Shown here in pieces: positions 8,817-16,907 of a stretch of DNA of 55,806 nucleotides. This DNA comes from an uncultured Ruminococcus sp. (GTDB taxonomy: Bacteria > Bacillota > Clostridia > Oscillospirales > CAG-272): NCBI GenBank assembly GCA_902782445.1, contig CACZNC010000011.1:1-55806 (forward strand), written 5' to 3'. The notes under the pieces are model-generated. The model was not told the origin of the DNA, did no database searches, and saw only the letters and a program-made list of their open reading frames with translations. The translations under genes and the position numbers were made by a program. Within the stretch, counting starts at the first letter, position 1; the number at the start of each line of letters is the position of its first letter.

Positions 8817-9536
8817 TCAGAATAAGCGTATGATTTCGCGTCCGATCTTCTCCGCCATGCCCCGGCTGATGGGAACCTCCGCGCCGTTTTTCAGCACGAC
8901 CCGGTCCGGCAGGATGCGCGCCACGTGCCGCAGATTCACGATGAATGACCGCTGACAGGGGAAGAAAAACTCGTCAAGCTGCGCGGCGGTTTCGGCGAGG
9001 GACGCTTTCATGCGGTATTCCTCCCCCTCGGTTACGATGCGGACATACTGTTTCTGCGCTTCTATATAAAGGATTTTCGGGAGCGGTACATAATCCGTGC
9101 GCCGCTCGAAGGTCACGCGGAGACGGCGTTCCGATTTTCCGAGATTCGCCGCCGCCCGGTCAAGCGCGGAGAAGAGTTTGTCCCGATCCACGGGCTTCAT
9201 CAGGTAATGAACCGCGGAGACCTCGTACCCTTCGGCGATGAAATCCGGGAAGCCGGTGACGAAGATCATCTGCATGGCGTCATTCTCTTTCCGGACGGTC
9301 TTCGCCAGTTCCACGCCGTTGATTGCACGCGCCGCTTCGCCTGCCGTGCTACCCATCTCAATGTCAAGAAGCAGGATATCGAAATCCTTGTCCTCGGAGT
9401 AATCGAACAGGAACGCTTCCGCGGAGGGGAACGGAACGGCGGTCACGGCTGTGTCCCGGTCCTTCGCCCAGCGAGAGACGAGGGCGGCGATATAGTCCCG
9501 GTCGGCGGGTTGGTCGTCGATAACGGCAATGCGCAT
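8817..9536 (-). CDS. LytTR family response regulator, module 1
   Basis: A 239-residue regulator. The receiver domain has acidic D7/D8, phosphoacceptor D58 in LLLDIEM and the switch lysine in YLMKPV. The LytTR DNA-binding domain runs from about residue 138 to the end (YIEAQKQYVRI, QRSFIVNLRHV). The first 61 residues are about 80% identical to those of the module 2 regulator, while the rest is only weakly similar. It probably activates the exporter promoter at 8065-8130 once phosphorylated by the adjacent kinase. The ATG at 9536 is preceded by AAAAGGAG. Confidence 0.88.
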   Translation of the reverse strand: MRIAVIDDQPADRDYIAALVSRWAKDRDTAVTAVPFPSAEAFLFDYSEDKDFDILLLDIEMGSTAGEAARAINGVELAKTVRKENDAMQMIFVTGFPDFIAEGYEVSAVHYLMKPVDRDKLFSALDRAAANLGKSERRLRVTFERRTDYVPLPKILYIEAQKQYVRIVTEGEEYRMKASLAETAAQLDEFFFPCQRSFIVNLRHVARILPDRVVLKNGAEVPISRGMAEKIGREIIRLF

Positions 9537-9571
9537 GGGCGTGGGCTCCTTTTTTGATGAGGTTTGCCTAT

Positions 9572-9600
9572 ATTATACCCCACGCTTACGAAAAAAGCAA
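9572..9600 (-). promoter_or_regulatory. Promoter of the module 1 regulator, overlapping a terminator tail
   Basis: On the minus strand TTGCTT (9595-9600), 17 bp, TATAAT (9572-9577). The -35 box is part of the T-run of the terminator at 9591-9650, so termination of the upstream gene and initiation of this one use the same bases. Confidence 0.7.
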
Positions 9601-9650
9601 TCCCCGGATACGGCGTCCAGGCTCACTCAGCCCGACCCGCATCCGGGGAT
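9591..9650 (-). terminator. Terminator after the sigma factor gene (copy B)
   Basis: ATCCCCGGAT (9600-9609) with ATCCGGGGAT (9641-9650), then GCTTTTTT on the minus strand. It is the same hairpin as at 4263-4321. Confidence 0.8.
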
Positions 9651-9669
9651 ATCGTTATGCTGTCACAGG
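9592..9669. repeat. 78-bp repeat, copy B (orphan exporter end plus terminator)
   Basis: Near-identical to 4263-4340. Here it includes the equivalent of the exporter gene's last codons and stop, but no exporter gene is attached. The adjacent gene is instead the sigma factor ending at 9721. Confidence 0.8.
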
Positions 9670-9720
9670 AAACGATGTTCGCCTAAATATCAGAAGCAGT
9701 TCTGAAGTCTTGGATATTGC

Positions 9721-11322
9721 TCAGATATTGGGAATATACCTGCCTTCCACATAGAAGACGCCGTTCGTCAGCGGGCAGTCCTCTTCGGGCTTTTCCATGA
9801 CGCCGCGCCGGATAAGCTCTTCTGAAACAAACCCGACGATCTGGTTCGCAAAATAGGTTACCCACTGGTTGATCTGCGAGTCGAGACGCTTCGGAACGAA
9901 GGATTGAAATTCCTTTCGCAAAGCCGCGATCCAATCGGAAAGCGTCTTTTCCGTTTCCGGGTCGCCGCATTCAAATTTCGAGACGAAGTCCCCGAATGTC
10001 TTGCTTCCGAAACAGGGGAAATTGAGGTTGTACGCATCTCCGCTTTTGTATATCAGATTGTTTTCGATCAGCCGCGCGGCGTCTTCATCGCTCAAATCGG
10101 CGCTGATCCTGCCTCCTTTGCTATTCTGCGGAATGCCCTCCGCGCAGAGCCAACGTGCTCCGCGCCCGTGATAAACGTTTTGATCGAAATACTTGCCGAT
10201 CCAGTAATAGTAAATTTGACCTCCTTCCGAACAGGCGCTGCCGCTGTCATCTCCGGCGACATTGCACCCGGAGGCGTATTCGGAGATGTTTTCACGTTCG
10301 TCGGCGGTCTCTTCCACGATGAACCAACCATATCCGCCGTCTTTTCTGATGGGAAATGCACCGTCTTCAAAGCGGAGTCGGGATTTGATTATCCTGATCA
10401 GATTTCTCAGGATATATGGCACTGCAATATGCCCGAGGCGCTTCATTTCGAAGTTGTTTCCGTAAAAATCGAGCGCTGCAACAGCGTCAGCCTCTTCCGA
10501 GAAACGCCTTTCAAAGAAATCTGCGAGAGAATCGACCGTATTCGCAGAAATGCTTTCAAGTCTGCTTCTCTGCTCCAAATTCAGAATGATGAAGTCAGTC
10601 GCGTACTTGCTGCCGATTCTACGAATCGCATCGCCGAATTCGAGCCGCGGGAGTTCATCTTCGATATACATGGTGGGGATACCCGTAACCATACTGATTT
10701 CTTCAACGGAAAGAGGTTTTTCATAAGCGGCCAGGCAGATCGCGCGGGCGAGTTGAGAATGCAGATAGCGGTCCGAATCCATGCTTCCGTTGCAGGTGCC
10801 GGTATTCCAGTTGATGCGTTTGTAAATCTGTTCCATGATGTTATCTCCTATCCTGTTTCTGATCCGTTGACGGCTTACGTTCAGCCGCCACTTGACGGTC
10901 GTTTCAGGGAGGGAATACTTGGCGGACAGCTCACGGATACTTTTCTCGCCGAGGTAATAGTCCACGAAGATGTTTTTATACTCGGACGCAAGCGTGTGGA
11001 GATACCGAAACACCGTTTGATACTCGTCGATTTCTTCGCTTTCCGCTTGAGTTTCATCTGAATCGGTGATATCAAACATATATTCATCGCCGGACAGAAT
11101 CGTGATGCTTTTGTGCTGTGCATCAATTAATCTCGCGTATCTGTTGTGCGCGACGCGCCATACCCATGCGTCAAGCGATTGGATCTCGTACTTTTTCATG
11201 CCGGAAAGTATGTGCTCAATGATCTCGCTTGCAAGGTCTTCGGCATCGTGTCTGTTGCTCAGCCGTTTCTGACAGAAGCGCAGGATCGGTTCGACATATT
11301 TCAGGATCTCGTTTTGATCCAC
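9721..11322 (-). CDS. Sigma-70 family (ECF-like) factor with large C-terminal extension
   Basis: A 533-residue protein. Residues about 8-70 match sigma region 2 (HDAEDLASEII, DAWVWRVAHNRY) and residues about 105-160 match region 4 with its helix-turn-helix (IRELSAKYSLPETTVKWRLNVSR, split here by position). ECF factors normally end near residue 180. This one continues for about 370 residues, with a second helix-turn-helix-like stretch near 205-245 (LSVEEISMVTGIP) and a remainder I do not recognise. The start is GTG at 11322, chosen because AAAGGAGGG lies 7 bp upstream. The gene sits between the two exporter modules, same strand, ending at the copy B terminator. The extension may sense a ligand or act as a built-in anti-sigma domain; that is inference. 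Confidence 0.75.
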   Translation of the reverse strand: MDQNEILKYVEPILRFCQKRLSNRHDAEDLASEIIEHILSGMKKYEIQSLDAWVWRVAHNRYARLIDAQHKSITILSGDEYMFDITDSDETQAESEEIDEYQTVFRYLHTLASEYKNIFVDYYLGEKSIRELSAKYSLPETTVKWRLNVSRQRIRNRIGDNIMEQIYKRINWNTGTCNGSMDSDRYLHSQLARAICLAAYEKPLSVEEISMVTGIPTMYIEDELPRLEFGDAIRRIGSKYATDFIILNLEQRSRLESISANTVDSLADFFERRFSEEADAVAALDFYGNNFEMKRLGHIAVPYILRNLIRIIKSRLRFEDGAFPIRKDGGYGWFIVEETADERENISEYASGCNVAGDDSGSACSEGGQIYYYWIGKYFDQNVYHGRGARWLCAEGIPQNSKGGRISADLSDEDAARLIENNLIYKSGDAYNLNFPCFGSKTFGDFVSKFECGDPETEKTLSDWIAALRKEFQSFVPKRLDSQINQWVTYFANQIVGFVSEELIRRGVMEKPEEDCPLTNGVFYVEGRYIPNI

Positions 11323-11346
11323 GGTTTTCCCTCCTTTCGCTGGGAT

Positions 11347-11360
11347 GTAAATGCATTTAC
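11347..11360. promoter_or_regulatory. Perfect 14-bp palindrome upstream of the sigma factor gene
   Basis: GTAAATGCATTTAC is self-complementary over 14 bp. On the minus strand it lies between a possible -10 (TATAAG, rc at 11365-11370) and the ribosome site. It is a candidate operator, possibly for autoregulation. No consensus -35 is visible. Confidence 0.5.
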
Positions 11361-11513
11361 GCCCTTATAGTGCCAAAAAATCTGTTCGGATAGGTGATTT
11401 TTCGAAATTGCTGCGTTTTTTCTGCGATAGACCGGTTTCTACAGGAATTTTTTCGGCGGTTTTTTCCCGATTCCGCGGGAAACAGACGATTTCCGGCTCT
11501 CCCTCCTTTGCTC

Positions 11514-11576
11514 ATTTTACCCGATTTCTCTTGAAGCTGCAAGAGGGGTGCAGACTGGATTTATGACGCGGGGGTC
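11514..11576 (-). repeat. Orphan copy of the regulator promoter region
   Basis: This resembles 16818-16880, the promoter region of the module 2 regulator: TTGCAG, 17 bp, TAAAAT on the minus strand here versus TTGCAA, 17 bp, TATAAT there, preceded by a shared GCAAGAGGGG and GATTTAyGACGyGGGGG. No regulator follows. It now points at the sigma factor gene and may drive it. It looks like the left-over front end of a lost module. Confidence 0.65.
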
Positions 11577-11584
11577 TTGACGAA

Positions 11585-11611
11585 AACTGCCCCCACACTG
11601 TGAGAGCAGTT
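11585..11611 (-). terminator. Terminator of ABC module 2
   Basis: AACTGC (11585-11590) pairs with GCAGTT (11606-11611). On the minus strand the stem ends in GCAGTTTT. It resembles the hairpins at 18735 and 20210. Confidence 0.6.
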
Positions 11612-11652
11612 CTGTAATATCTTCTGAAATGATGCCGTGAATCTCAGCCGCC

Positions 11653-13494
11653 CTATTCCCCCGTATAAAACTGCGCCTGCGCCGACCACAGTTCCGCGTA
11701 CTTCCCGCCCTCCTCTGAAAGCAGTTCCTCATGCCCCCCCGTCTGGACGATCTGCCCGTGATCGAACACGGCTATCTTGTCGCAGAAACGGCAGGAGGCG
11801 AGACGGTGGCTGATGTAGACGGTCGTCTTGTCGCCGGAGATCGCGTTGAAATTGGAATATACCTCGTACTCCGAAACCGGGTCGAGCGCCGCAGTCGGTT
11901 CGTCCAGCAGAATGAACGGGGAATCCTTGTACAGCGCGCGGGCCAGAGCGATCTTCTGCCCCTCGCCGCCGGAGAACTCCACACCGTCCTTGTCAAACTG
12001 CCTGCCGATAAAGGTATCCACGCCGTGCGGCAGGGTTTCGAGCCTCGTGTCAAACGTCGCTTTCTCGAGGCATTCCCGCACCCGCCCAGGTTCGAAATCC
12101 CTCTTCGACGCCACGACCTCCCCGAGTCGGAACGGGAACAGCGTGAAATCCTGAAAGACCACGGAGAAGATGGACATATACTCGTCATAATCGTACTTCT
12201 GAATGTTTACGCCGTTTAAGAGGATTTCCCCTTCCGTGGGATCGTACAGCCGGCAGAGCAGCTTGATAAAGGTCGTCTTGCCGGAGCCGTTCTCCCCGAC
12301 GATGGCCAGTTTTTCCCCGATCTTGAATTTCAGGCTGACGTGCCGCAGGGCCCAATTTTCCGTGCCGGGATAGCGGAAGGACACGTCCCGGAACTCCACG
12401 TCGTACTCGTTGTCGTCCCGCTTCTCCACCGTCAGCGAGCCCTTCACCATGTCGTTCGGAATGTCGAAGTAGGAGAAATAGCGTTTCAAGTAGTGATGGT
12501 TTTCAAAGGATTGCTCAAACGCCGTCGTGAGTTCCGTGACGGCTCCGATCATCATCGTGATACAGGCGACGTACTTCGCAATGGAACCGGGAGTGATTCC
12601 TCCGTTCAGCGCGGACAGTATCATGATTGCGTATCCGGCGAAAAGAAGTAGATACGATACGACGGTCCCCGGGACGCTCCACGCCGCTTTGAGATAGGAG
12701 GCCTTTCTCATGCCCTCGTACAGGAGAGCCTGTTTTTCCTGATATTCTTCTGCGACAAGGTCTTCCATTTCATAGAGTCGGATGTCTTTTGATCCGCTGT
12801 AATCCTCCATGAATTCACCCAGAGCGTCCGCATATACGTTCACGTCGACATAGGATTCCTCGGAGCGCACTTTCCGATCGATCGCGAGCTGACGTTTCGT
12901 AGACAGAAGCGAAACGGTGATGCTGAGAGCCAATCCGAAGACAAGCAGAAGTTTTTGCCACAGCGGGATGGACGGCAGCGCGAAAAAGGAAGCGGTCAGG
13001 GCGGCGGAGGAGAGAATGGACACCGTGCTCCGGGCAAACCGCCGAACCATATAAATGGCATGATAAACATTGTACCCTGTACGCGATTCCATTTTGACTC
13101 TTGCCTTCTGCCGTTCGATTTCAGGGTCTTCAAGAGCCTTGTACGGAAGCTCCATCGCTTTTTCAGAGTACATCCAATCCTGCCGGATATAGCTGAGATA
13201 GGATTCCGTGCTTTCCACCGCGCCGCACCATGCGCAGATCATGGAAATCAGAAAGACGGGCAGGACAGCCAGGGCGGCATACAGGATCAGCGTTTCGACC
13301 CGCTCATGGGAGATCAGCGCGTCCACCAGCTTCGCCGAGAAATAGACGGGAATGTAACCTGAGACGGCGGTAAGAATCGTTGTGACAAACATACAGACGA
13401 TATACCGCGGGTTCAGGGTGTACAGGAGCCGTACCGCTCGTTTGGATATGGCGAAATGTTCTCGCAGAGACATTCTTTCCTTTTGCCCGTTCAT
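11653..13494 (-). CDS. ABC exporter half-transporter, module 2 (second subunit)
   Basis: A 613-residue half-transporter. Hydrophobic segments extend to about residue 330, followed by an ATPase domain with Walker A GENGSGKT, signature FSGGEGQK, Walker B FILLDEPTAALDP and SHRLAS. Start ATG 13494 overlaps the stop of the preceding gene by 4 bp (ATGA), a sign of translational coupling. It pairs with the 13491-15338 product. Its ATPase domain aligns almost without gaps with that of the module 1 partner (identical CRLYDPTEG, SVVFQD, ARALYKD stretches), but the membrane domain is unrelated at the level I can align by eye. That argues for a different exported substrate. Confidence 0.85.
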   Translation of the reverse strand: MNGQKERMSLREHFAISKRAVRLLYTLNPRYIVCMFVTTILTAVSGYIPVYFSAKLVDALISHERVETLILYAALAVLPVFLISMICAWCGAVESTESYLSYIRQDWMYSEKAMELPYKALEDPEIERQKARVKMESRTGYNVYHAIYMVRRFARSTVSILSSAALTASFFALPSIPLWQKLLLVFGLALSITVSLLSTKRQLAIDRKVRSEESYVDVNVYADALGEFMEDYSGSKDIRLYEMEDLVAEEYQEKQALLYEGMRKASYLKAAWSVPGTVVSYLLLFAGYAIMILSALNGGITPGSIAKYVACITMMIGAVTELTTAFEQSFENHHYLKRYFSYFDIPNDMVKGSLTVEKRDDNEYDVEFRDVSFRYPGTENWALRHVSLKFKIGEKLAIVGENGSGKTTFIKLLCRLYDPTEGEILLNGVNIQKYDYDEYMSIFSVVFQDFTLFPFRLGEVVASKRDFEPGRVRECLEKATFDTRLETLPHGVDTFIGRQFDKDGVEFSGGEGQKIALARALYKDSPFILLDEPTAALDPVSEYEVYSNFNAISGDKTTVYISHRLASCRFCDKIAVFDHGQIVQTGGHEELLSEEGGKYAELWSAQAQFYTGE

Positions 13495-15338
13495 GCGCTC
13501 GCCACCTTTCCGTTTTCTCTGTACCACTGGCTTTGAATTTCGTAAAGTTCTTTATATTTTCCTTCAAGGGCTATCAGCTCCACGTGGGTTCCTTCTTCGG
13601 CGATCCGCCCGTTTTCGAGCAGGATCACCCGGTCGCAGAAGGCGGTCGTCGCCAGCCGGTGGGAGACGAACAGGGAGGTCTTTCCCGCCGTCATGCGTCC
13701 GTATTCGCCGTACAGCCTTGCTTCCGCGATGGGATCGAGCGCGGCGGTCGGCTCGTCGAGCACGAGGATCGGCGCGTCCTTGCAGAGCGCGCGGGCCAGC
13801 ATCAGCTTCTGTGCCTCGCCGCCGGAAAGCTCCGTGCCGTTTTTGTTGACCTTCTTGTCGAGCTTCGTGTCCATGCCGTCCGGGAGGGCTTCGATCTTCT
13901 CCCATAGGCCCGCCCGTTTCAGCGCGTTTTCGGCTTTTTGGCGGTCAGTGTGTTCCCCGTCCGTGCAGGAGACCGTCTCGGCGAGGGAATAGAACGCCGT
14001 CCGCACATCCTGAAAGACCGGGGCGATCAGCTTATAGTAGTCCCGCCGCCTGAATTTGCTTTGCGGAATCCCGTTTATCCGGATTTCGCCGGAGGTCGGA
14101 TGGTAAAGTCCGCAGAGCAGCTTGACGAGCGTCGTCTTGCCCGCGCCGTTCAGCCCGACAAGAGCCAGCTTTTCGCCGGATTTCATCGTGAAGCTGAGAT
14201 CCCGGATCGTGAAATCCTCCGCGCTGTCGTAACGGAATGAGACGTGATCGAAGACGACCTCCGGCGCATGATCCCCGATGCTGTCGTCGGATGCTTCGCC
14301 CGTCCCCTCAAAGTCGGGATAATCGAGATACTCCCTGAAATCGCAGACGCGCATACTGGATGCATGCAGGGTATTCCATGCGTCCACGATACCGCCGATC
14401 CATTCTGCGAAGGAGGAGACAGCCGCAAAATAGAGGACAAACTGCGCTGCGTCGATCTCTCCCCGGAGGAACATGGAGATAAGCAGAAGATACGCGCCGC
14501 CGTCCCGAAGAAGAATGACAAACAAATCGGCAGTCCGGGACAGGAATCTGCGGGAAACCTTCTTTCGGTTCTCCATGACCAACTGTCCGGTCAGATCTCG
14601 GTAAATATCCCGGATCCATCCGGCCATCGAATAGATGCGGATATCCTTCGCACTTTTGAAATCATCCGGCAGCTTCCGCACGCAGGCCTGCTTGGTTTCA
14701 AGATCGCTCAGTTTTTTCCGGTGCGCGTGATCCCAGCGGTTGTATGCGCGTCCGGCAAGCCAGTTTGCCACAGGGGACACGGTGAGGATCGGCACGAGCC
14801 ACGGAGAGGCAAAGGAGATCACCGTCCCGAAGAGCAGATAACCGATGACGTTTTCCGTCATACTGAACGCACCTCTGACCATATCGGTCAAAGGCTGATC
14901 CCCATCTGACTGCTGTGTGGCTTCAGAGGCTCTTTCCGCCAGATCCCGGACAGGTTTTTTCTCATAATCCTCATAGAATAAGCTGAGAGTTTTTCTGACC
15001 CAAAGATCCGTCACTTTGTAACGGTATCGTCCGGCGGCATCCCGCGAAATAATTTCAAGCACACGGGAAGACAAATCTGCCAGCAGCATGAACAACAGGA
15101 GCCGTCCGACGGGAACGACGGCTTGTGCCCATGGATTTCCCGCCGTCACTTCTTCCAGAACGCGGGCCGGGAAAACAATGCCCAAATACCTTGACGCAAT
15201 GTGAACCGGAATATAAAGGGCAAAGATCACAAATGCAGCCGGGGCATAATGGAGCAGCTTCCGAACGGACCATACGATATTCGACGCAACCGAATGCGAC
15301 GGTTTCTTCTTCGGCGTCTTTTCTTTTTTCACGTTCAT
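13491..15338 (-). CDS. ABC exporter half-transporter, module 2 (first subunit)
   Basis: About 615 residues: a basic cytoplasmic N-terminus (KKEKTPKKKP), membrane segments up to about residue 320, Walker A GLNGAGKT, signature LSGGEAQK, Walker B ILVLDEPTAALDP and SHRLAT. Two starts are possible: ATG at 15338 lies only one base after AAGGAGG, while GTG at 15332 has ideal 7-bp spacing, so I favour GTG although the entry covers both. It is the first gene downstream of the module 2 operator at 15361-15424 and the likely heterodimer partner of the following gene. Confidence 0.85.
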   Translation of the reverse strand: MNVKKEKTPKKKPSHSVASNIVWSVRKLLHYAPAAFVIFALYIPVHIASRYLGIVFPARVLEEVTAGNPWAQAVVPVGRLLLFMLLADLSSRVLEIISRDAAGRYRYKVTDLWVRKTLSLFYEDYEKKPVRDLAERASEATQQSDGDQPLTDMVRGAFSMTENVIGYLLFGTVISFASPWLVPILTVSPVANWLAGRAYNRWDHAHRKKLSDLETKQACVRKLPDDFKSAKDIRIYSMAGWIRDIYRDLTGQLVMENRKKVSRRFLSRTADLFVILLRDGGAYLLLISMFLRGEIDAAQFVLYFAAVSSFAEWIGGIVDAWNTLHASSMRVCDFREYLDYPDFEGTGEASDDSIGDHAPEVVFDHVSFRYDSAEDFTIRDLSFTMKSGEKLALVGLNGAGKTTLVKLLCGLYHPTSGEIRINGIPQSKFRRRDYYKLIAPVFQDVRTAFYSLAETVSCTDGEHTDRQKAENALKRAGLWEKIEALPDGMDTKLDKKVNKNGTELSGGEAQKLMLARALCKDAPILVLDEPTAALDPIAEARLYGEYGRMTAGKTSLFVSHRLATTAFCDRVILLENGRIAEEGTHVELIALEGKYKELYEIQSQWYRENGKVASA

Positions 15339-15360
15339 CCCTCCTTTCGGGGCTGTCCCC

Positions 15361-15424
15361 AGTATAGCACGGAATCCCCCGGAAAAGGAAATTCGTGCAC
15401 GAAACGTTCTCCGGCGTGCACGAA
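15361..15424 (-). promoter_or_regulatory. Exporter promoter of module 2 with tandem LytTR-type sites
   Basis: CGTGCACGAA occurs at 15394-15403 and 15415-15424, exactly 21 bp apart. A -10 TATACT lies at 15361-15366 (minus strand) in the same context as in module 1 (GTGCTATACT), and the -35 region is non-consensus (TCCTTT). The layout matches module 1 but the repeat differs (CGTGCACGAA versus GGTGAACGAA), as expected if each LytTR regulator has its own site. Confidence 0.8.
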
Positions 15425-15433
15425 TTGCAGATT

Positions 15434-16084
15434 TTATGGCAATGCGGGGACAAGAAATTCCGTCGTAAACGCGCCTTCCTCGCTGTTGACCTTCATCCAG
15501 CCGTCGTGGGCGGAGAGGATCGATTCCGCGCGGCGCAGACCGAAGCCGTGGACGCCGCTCTTCTCCGTCCGGAACAGACCCTTCGCTTTCTCCCTTTTTT
15601 CTCCCGCCGTATTGAGCATGGAGAAATAGAGCATTTTCCCCTTCATGGTCATATACAGGCGGATGAACTTCTCTCCATCGGCCTTGGAGCAGGCTTCGAC
15701 GGCGTTGTCGAGCAGATTCGCAACGACGGCGCAGAGCTCGGCGTCCGTGAGCGTCAGTCCTTCCGGGACCGTCGCCTTCACGGTGACCGCGATCCCCTTT
15801 TCCTTCGCCTGACTGAGCTTGGCCGAAAGGATGGCGTCGAGGGAGACGTTCCCGGTTTTGTACAGCGTATCCACGTTCCGGAGCGTGGAGTCCAGTTCCT
15901 TCACATACGTGAGCGCGCGTTCGGTGTCCCCCGCTTCGAGATAGGATTTGAGCAGCTCCAGATGGTGGTGGAAGTCGTGCTTGTAACCGCGCATTTCCCG
16001 GTGGATCGCGCGGACCTCGCCGAGATGCTGTTCGGTAAGCTCCGCCTGCCACTGCGCCAGTTTCAGAAAGGTTTGTTTCCTCAT
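15434..16084 (-). CDS. GHKL-type histidine kinase without membrane domain, module 2
   Basis: A 216-residue cytoplasmic kinase. H36 in YKHDFHHH is the likely phosphorylation site. N box NLLDNAVEA and G box VHGFGLRR are present. The start codon overlaps the regulator's TAA by one base (TAATG). As in module 1 there is no membrane segment. Its ATPase core resembles the module 1 kinase, but the N-terminal helix region is different. Confidence 0.8.
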   Translation of the reverse strand: MRKQTFLKLAQWQAELTEQHLGEVRAIHREMRGYKHDFHHHLELLKSYLEAGDTERALTYVKELDSTLRNVDTLYKTGNVSLDAILSAKLSQAKEKGIAVTVKATVPEGLTLTDAELCAVVANLLDNAVEACSKADGEKFIRLYMTMKGKMLYFSMLNTAGEKREKAKGLFRTEKSGVHGFGLRRAESILSAHDGWMKVNSEEGAFTTEFLVPALP

Positions 16085-16782
16085 TATGTCACCCTCTCGA
16101 TGAACGCGCGGTTGACGGCGTCGTACTTTCCCCGCGCTACGGGCAGAACGTCCCCGGAGTCCAGCGTCACATCCGTCCGCGTGATTTTCACGATCCGCCG
16201 AAGGTTTACAAGCACGCTCCGATGAATGCGGAAGAAATCCTCCGACAGCCTCCCGGCAAATTCGCCGAGGGTTTCCTTGATCCGATAGTCCTGCTCTTCC
16301 GTATGAAGAACGAGATAGTGAAGGAACGCCTCAACATACAAGAGTTCGCGCTCCGTGAGCCGGACGGTCTCACCTTCCGACGAAATCAAGACGGACGGCG
16401 GCGCGGCTTTCAAACGATCCGCGGCTTTCGTCAGCACGGCGGAGAGCTTTTCCTGCGATACGGGCTTGACGAGATAATGAAGCGCGTCCACCTCGTAACC
16501 CTCGCCCGCCAGCTCGAAATGGGAGGTCACGAAGACGATCTCCGCGGCGCATCCCTCCTGCCGGAGCCGCTTCGCCAGTGTGATCCCGTCCTCGCCGGAC
16601 ATTTCGATATCGAGCAGGAGGATGTCAAAATCCCGATCTTCGGAGTACGCGAACAGAAACGCTTCTGCGGAGGGGAACGGAATGGGGACGGCGGTCTCGG
16701 CCCGATCCTTCGCCCAGCGAGAGACGAGGGCGGCGATAGTTTCCCGGTCGGCGGGCCGGTCGTCGATGACGGCAATGCGCAT
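16084..16782 (-). CDS. LytTR family response regulator, module 2
   Basis: A 232-residue regulator with D7/D8, phosphoacceptor D58 (LLLDIEM) and switch lysine in YLVKPV, followed by a LytTR domain from about residue 130 (YVEAFLHYLVL, HRSVLVNLRRI). Start and upstream sequence (AGGAGCCCACGCCC before ATG) are the same as in module 1. The likely target is the diverged tandem repeat at 15394-15424. Its promoter is TTGCAA-17-TATAAT at 16818-16846. Confidence 0.88.
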   Translation of the reverse strand: MRIAVIDDRPADRETIAALVSRWAKDRAETAVPIPFPSAEAFLFAYSEDRDFDILLLDIEMSGEDGITLAKRLRQEGCAAEIVFVTSHFELAGEGYEVDALHYLVKPVSQEKLSAVLTKAADRLKAAPPSVLISSEGETVRLTERELLYVEAFLHYLVLHTEEQDYRIKETLGEFAGRLSEDFFRIHRSVLVNLRRIVKITRTDVTLDSGDVLPVARGKYDAVNRAFIERVT

Positions 16783-16817
16783 GGGCGTGGGCTCCTGTTT
16801 ACAGATGTTGATACACT

Positions 16818-16846
16818 ATTATACCCGATTTTCTGCGAGGTTGCAA
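16818..16846 (-). promoter_or_regulatory. Promoter of the module 2 regulator
   Basis: On the minus strand TTGCAA (16841-16846), 17 bp, TATAAT (16818-16823), about 36 bp before the regulator start. A degenerate copy stands alone at 11514-11542. Confidence 0.75.
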
Positions 16847-16907
16847 GAGGGGGATGGGCTTGATTTACGACGTGGGGGCACAATGACCGGACTGAATAGA
16901 CGATATC

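Noticed and set aside
13491..16052. 853-residue minus-strand frame apparently extending the module 2 exporter
   Set aside because: The upstream 240 codons are an out-of-frame reading of the kinase gene and cross the operator. The exporter starts at 15338 or 15332.
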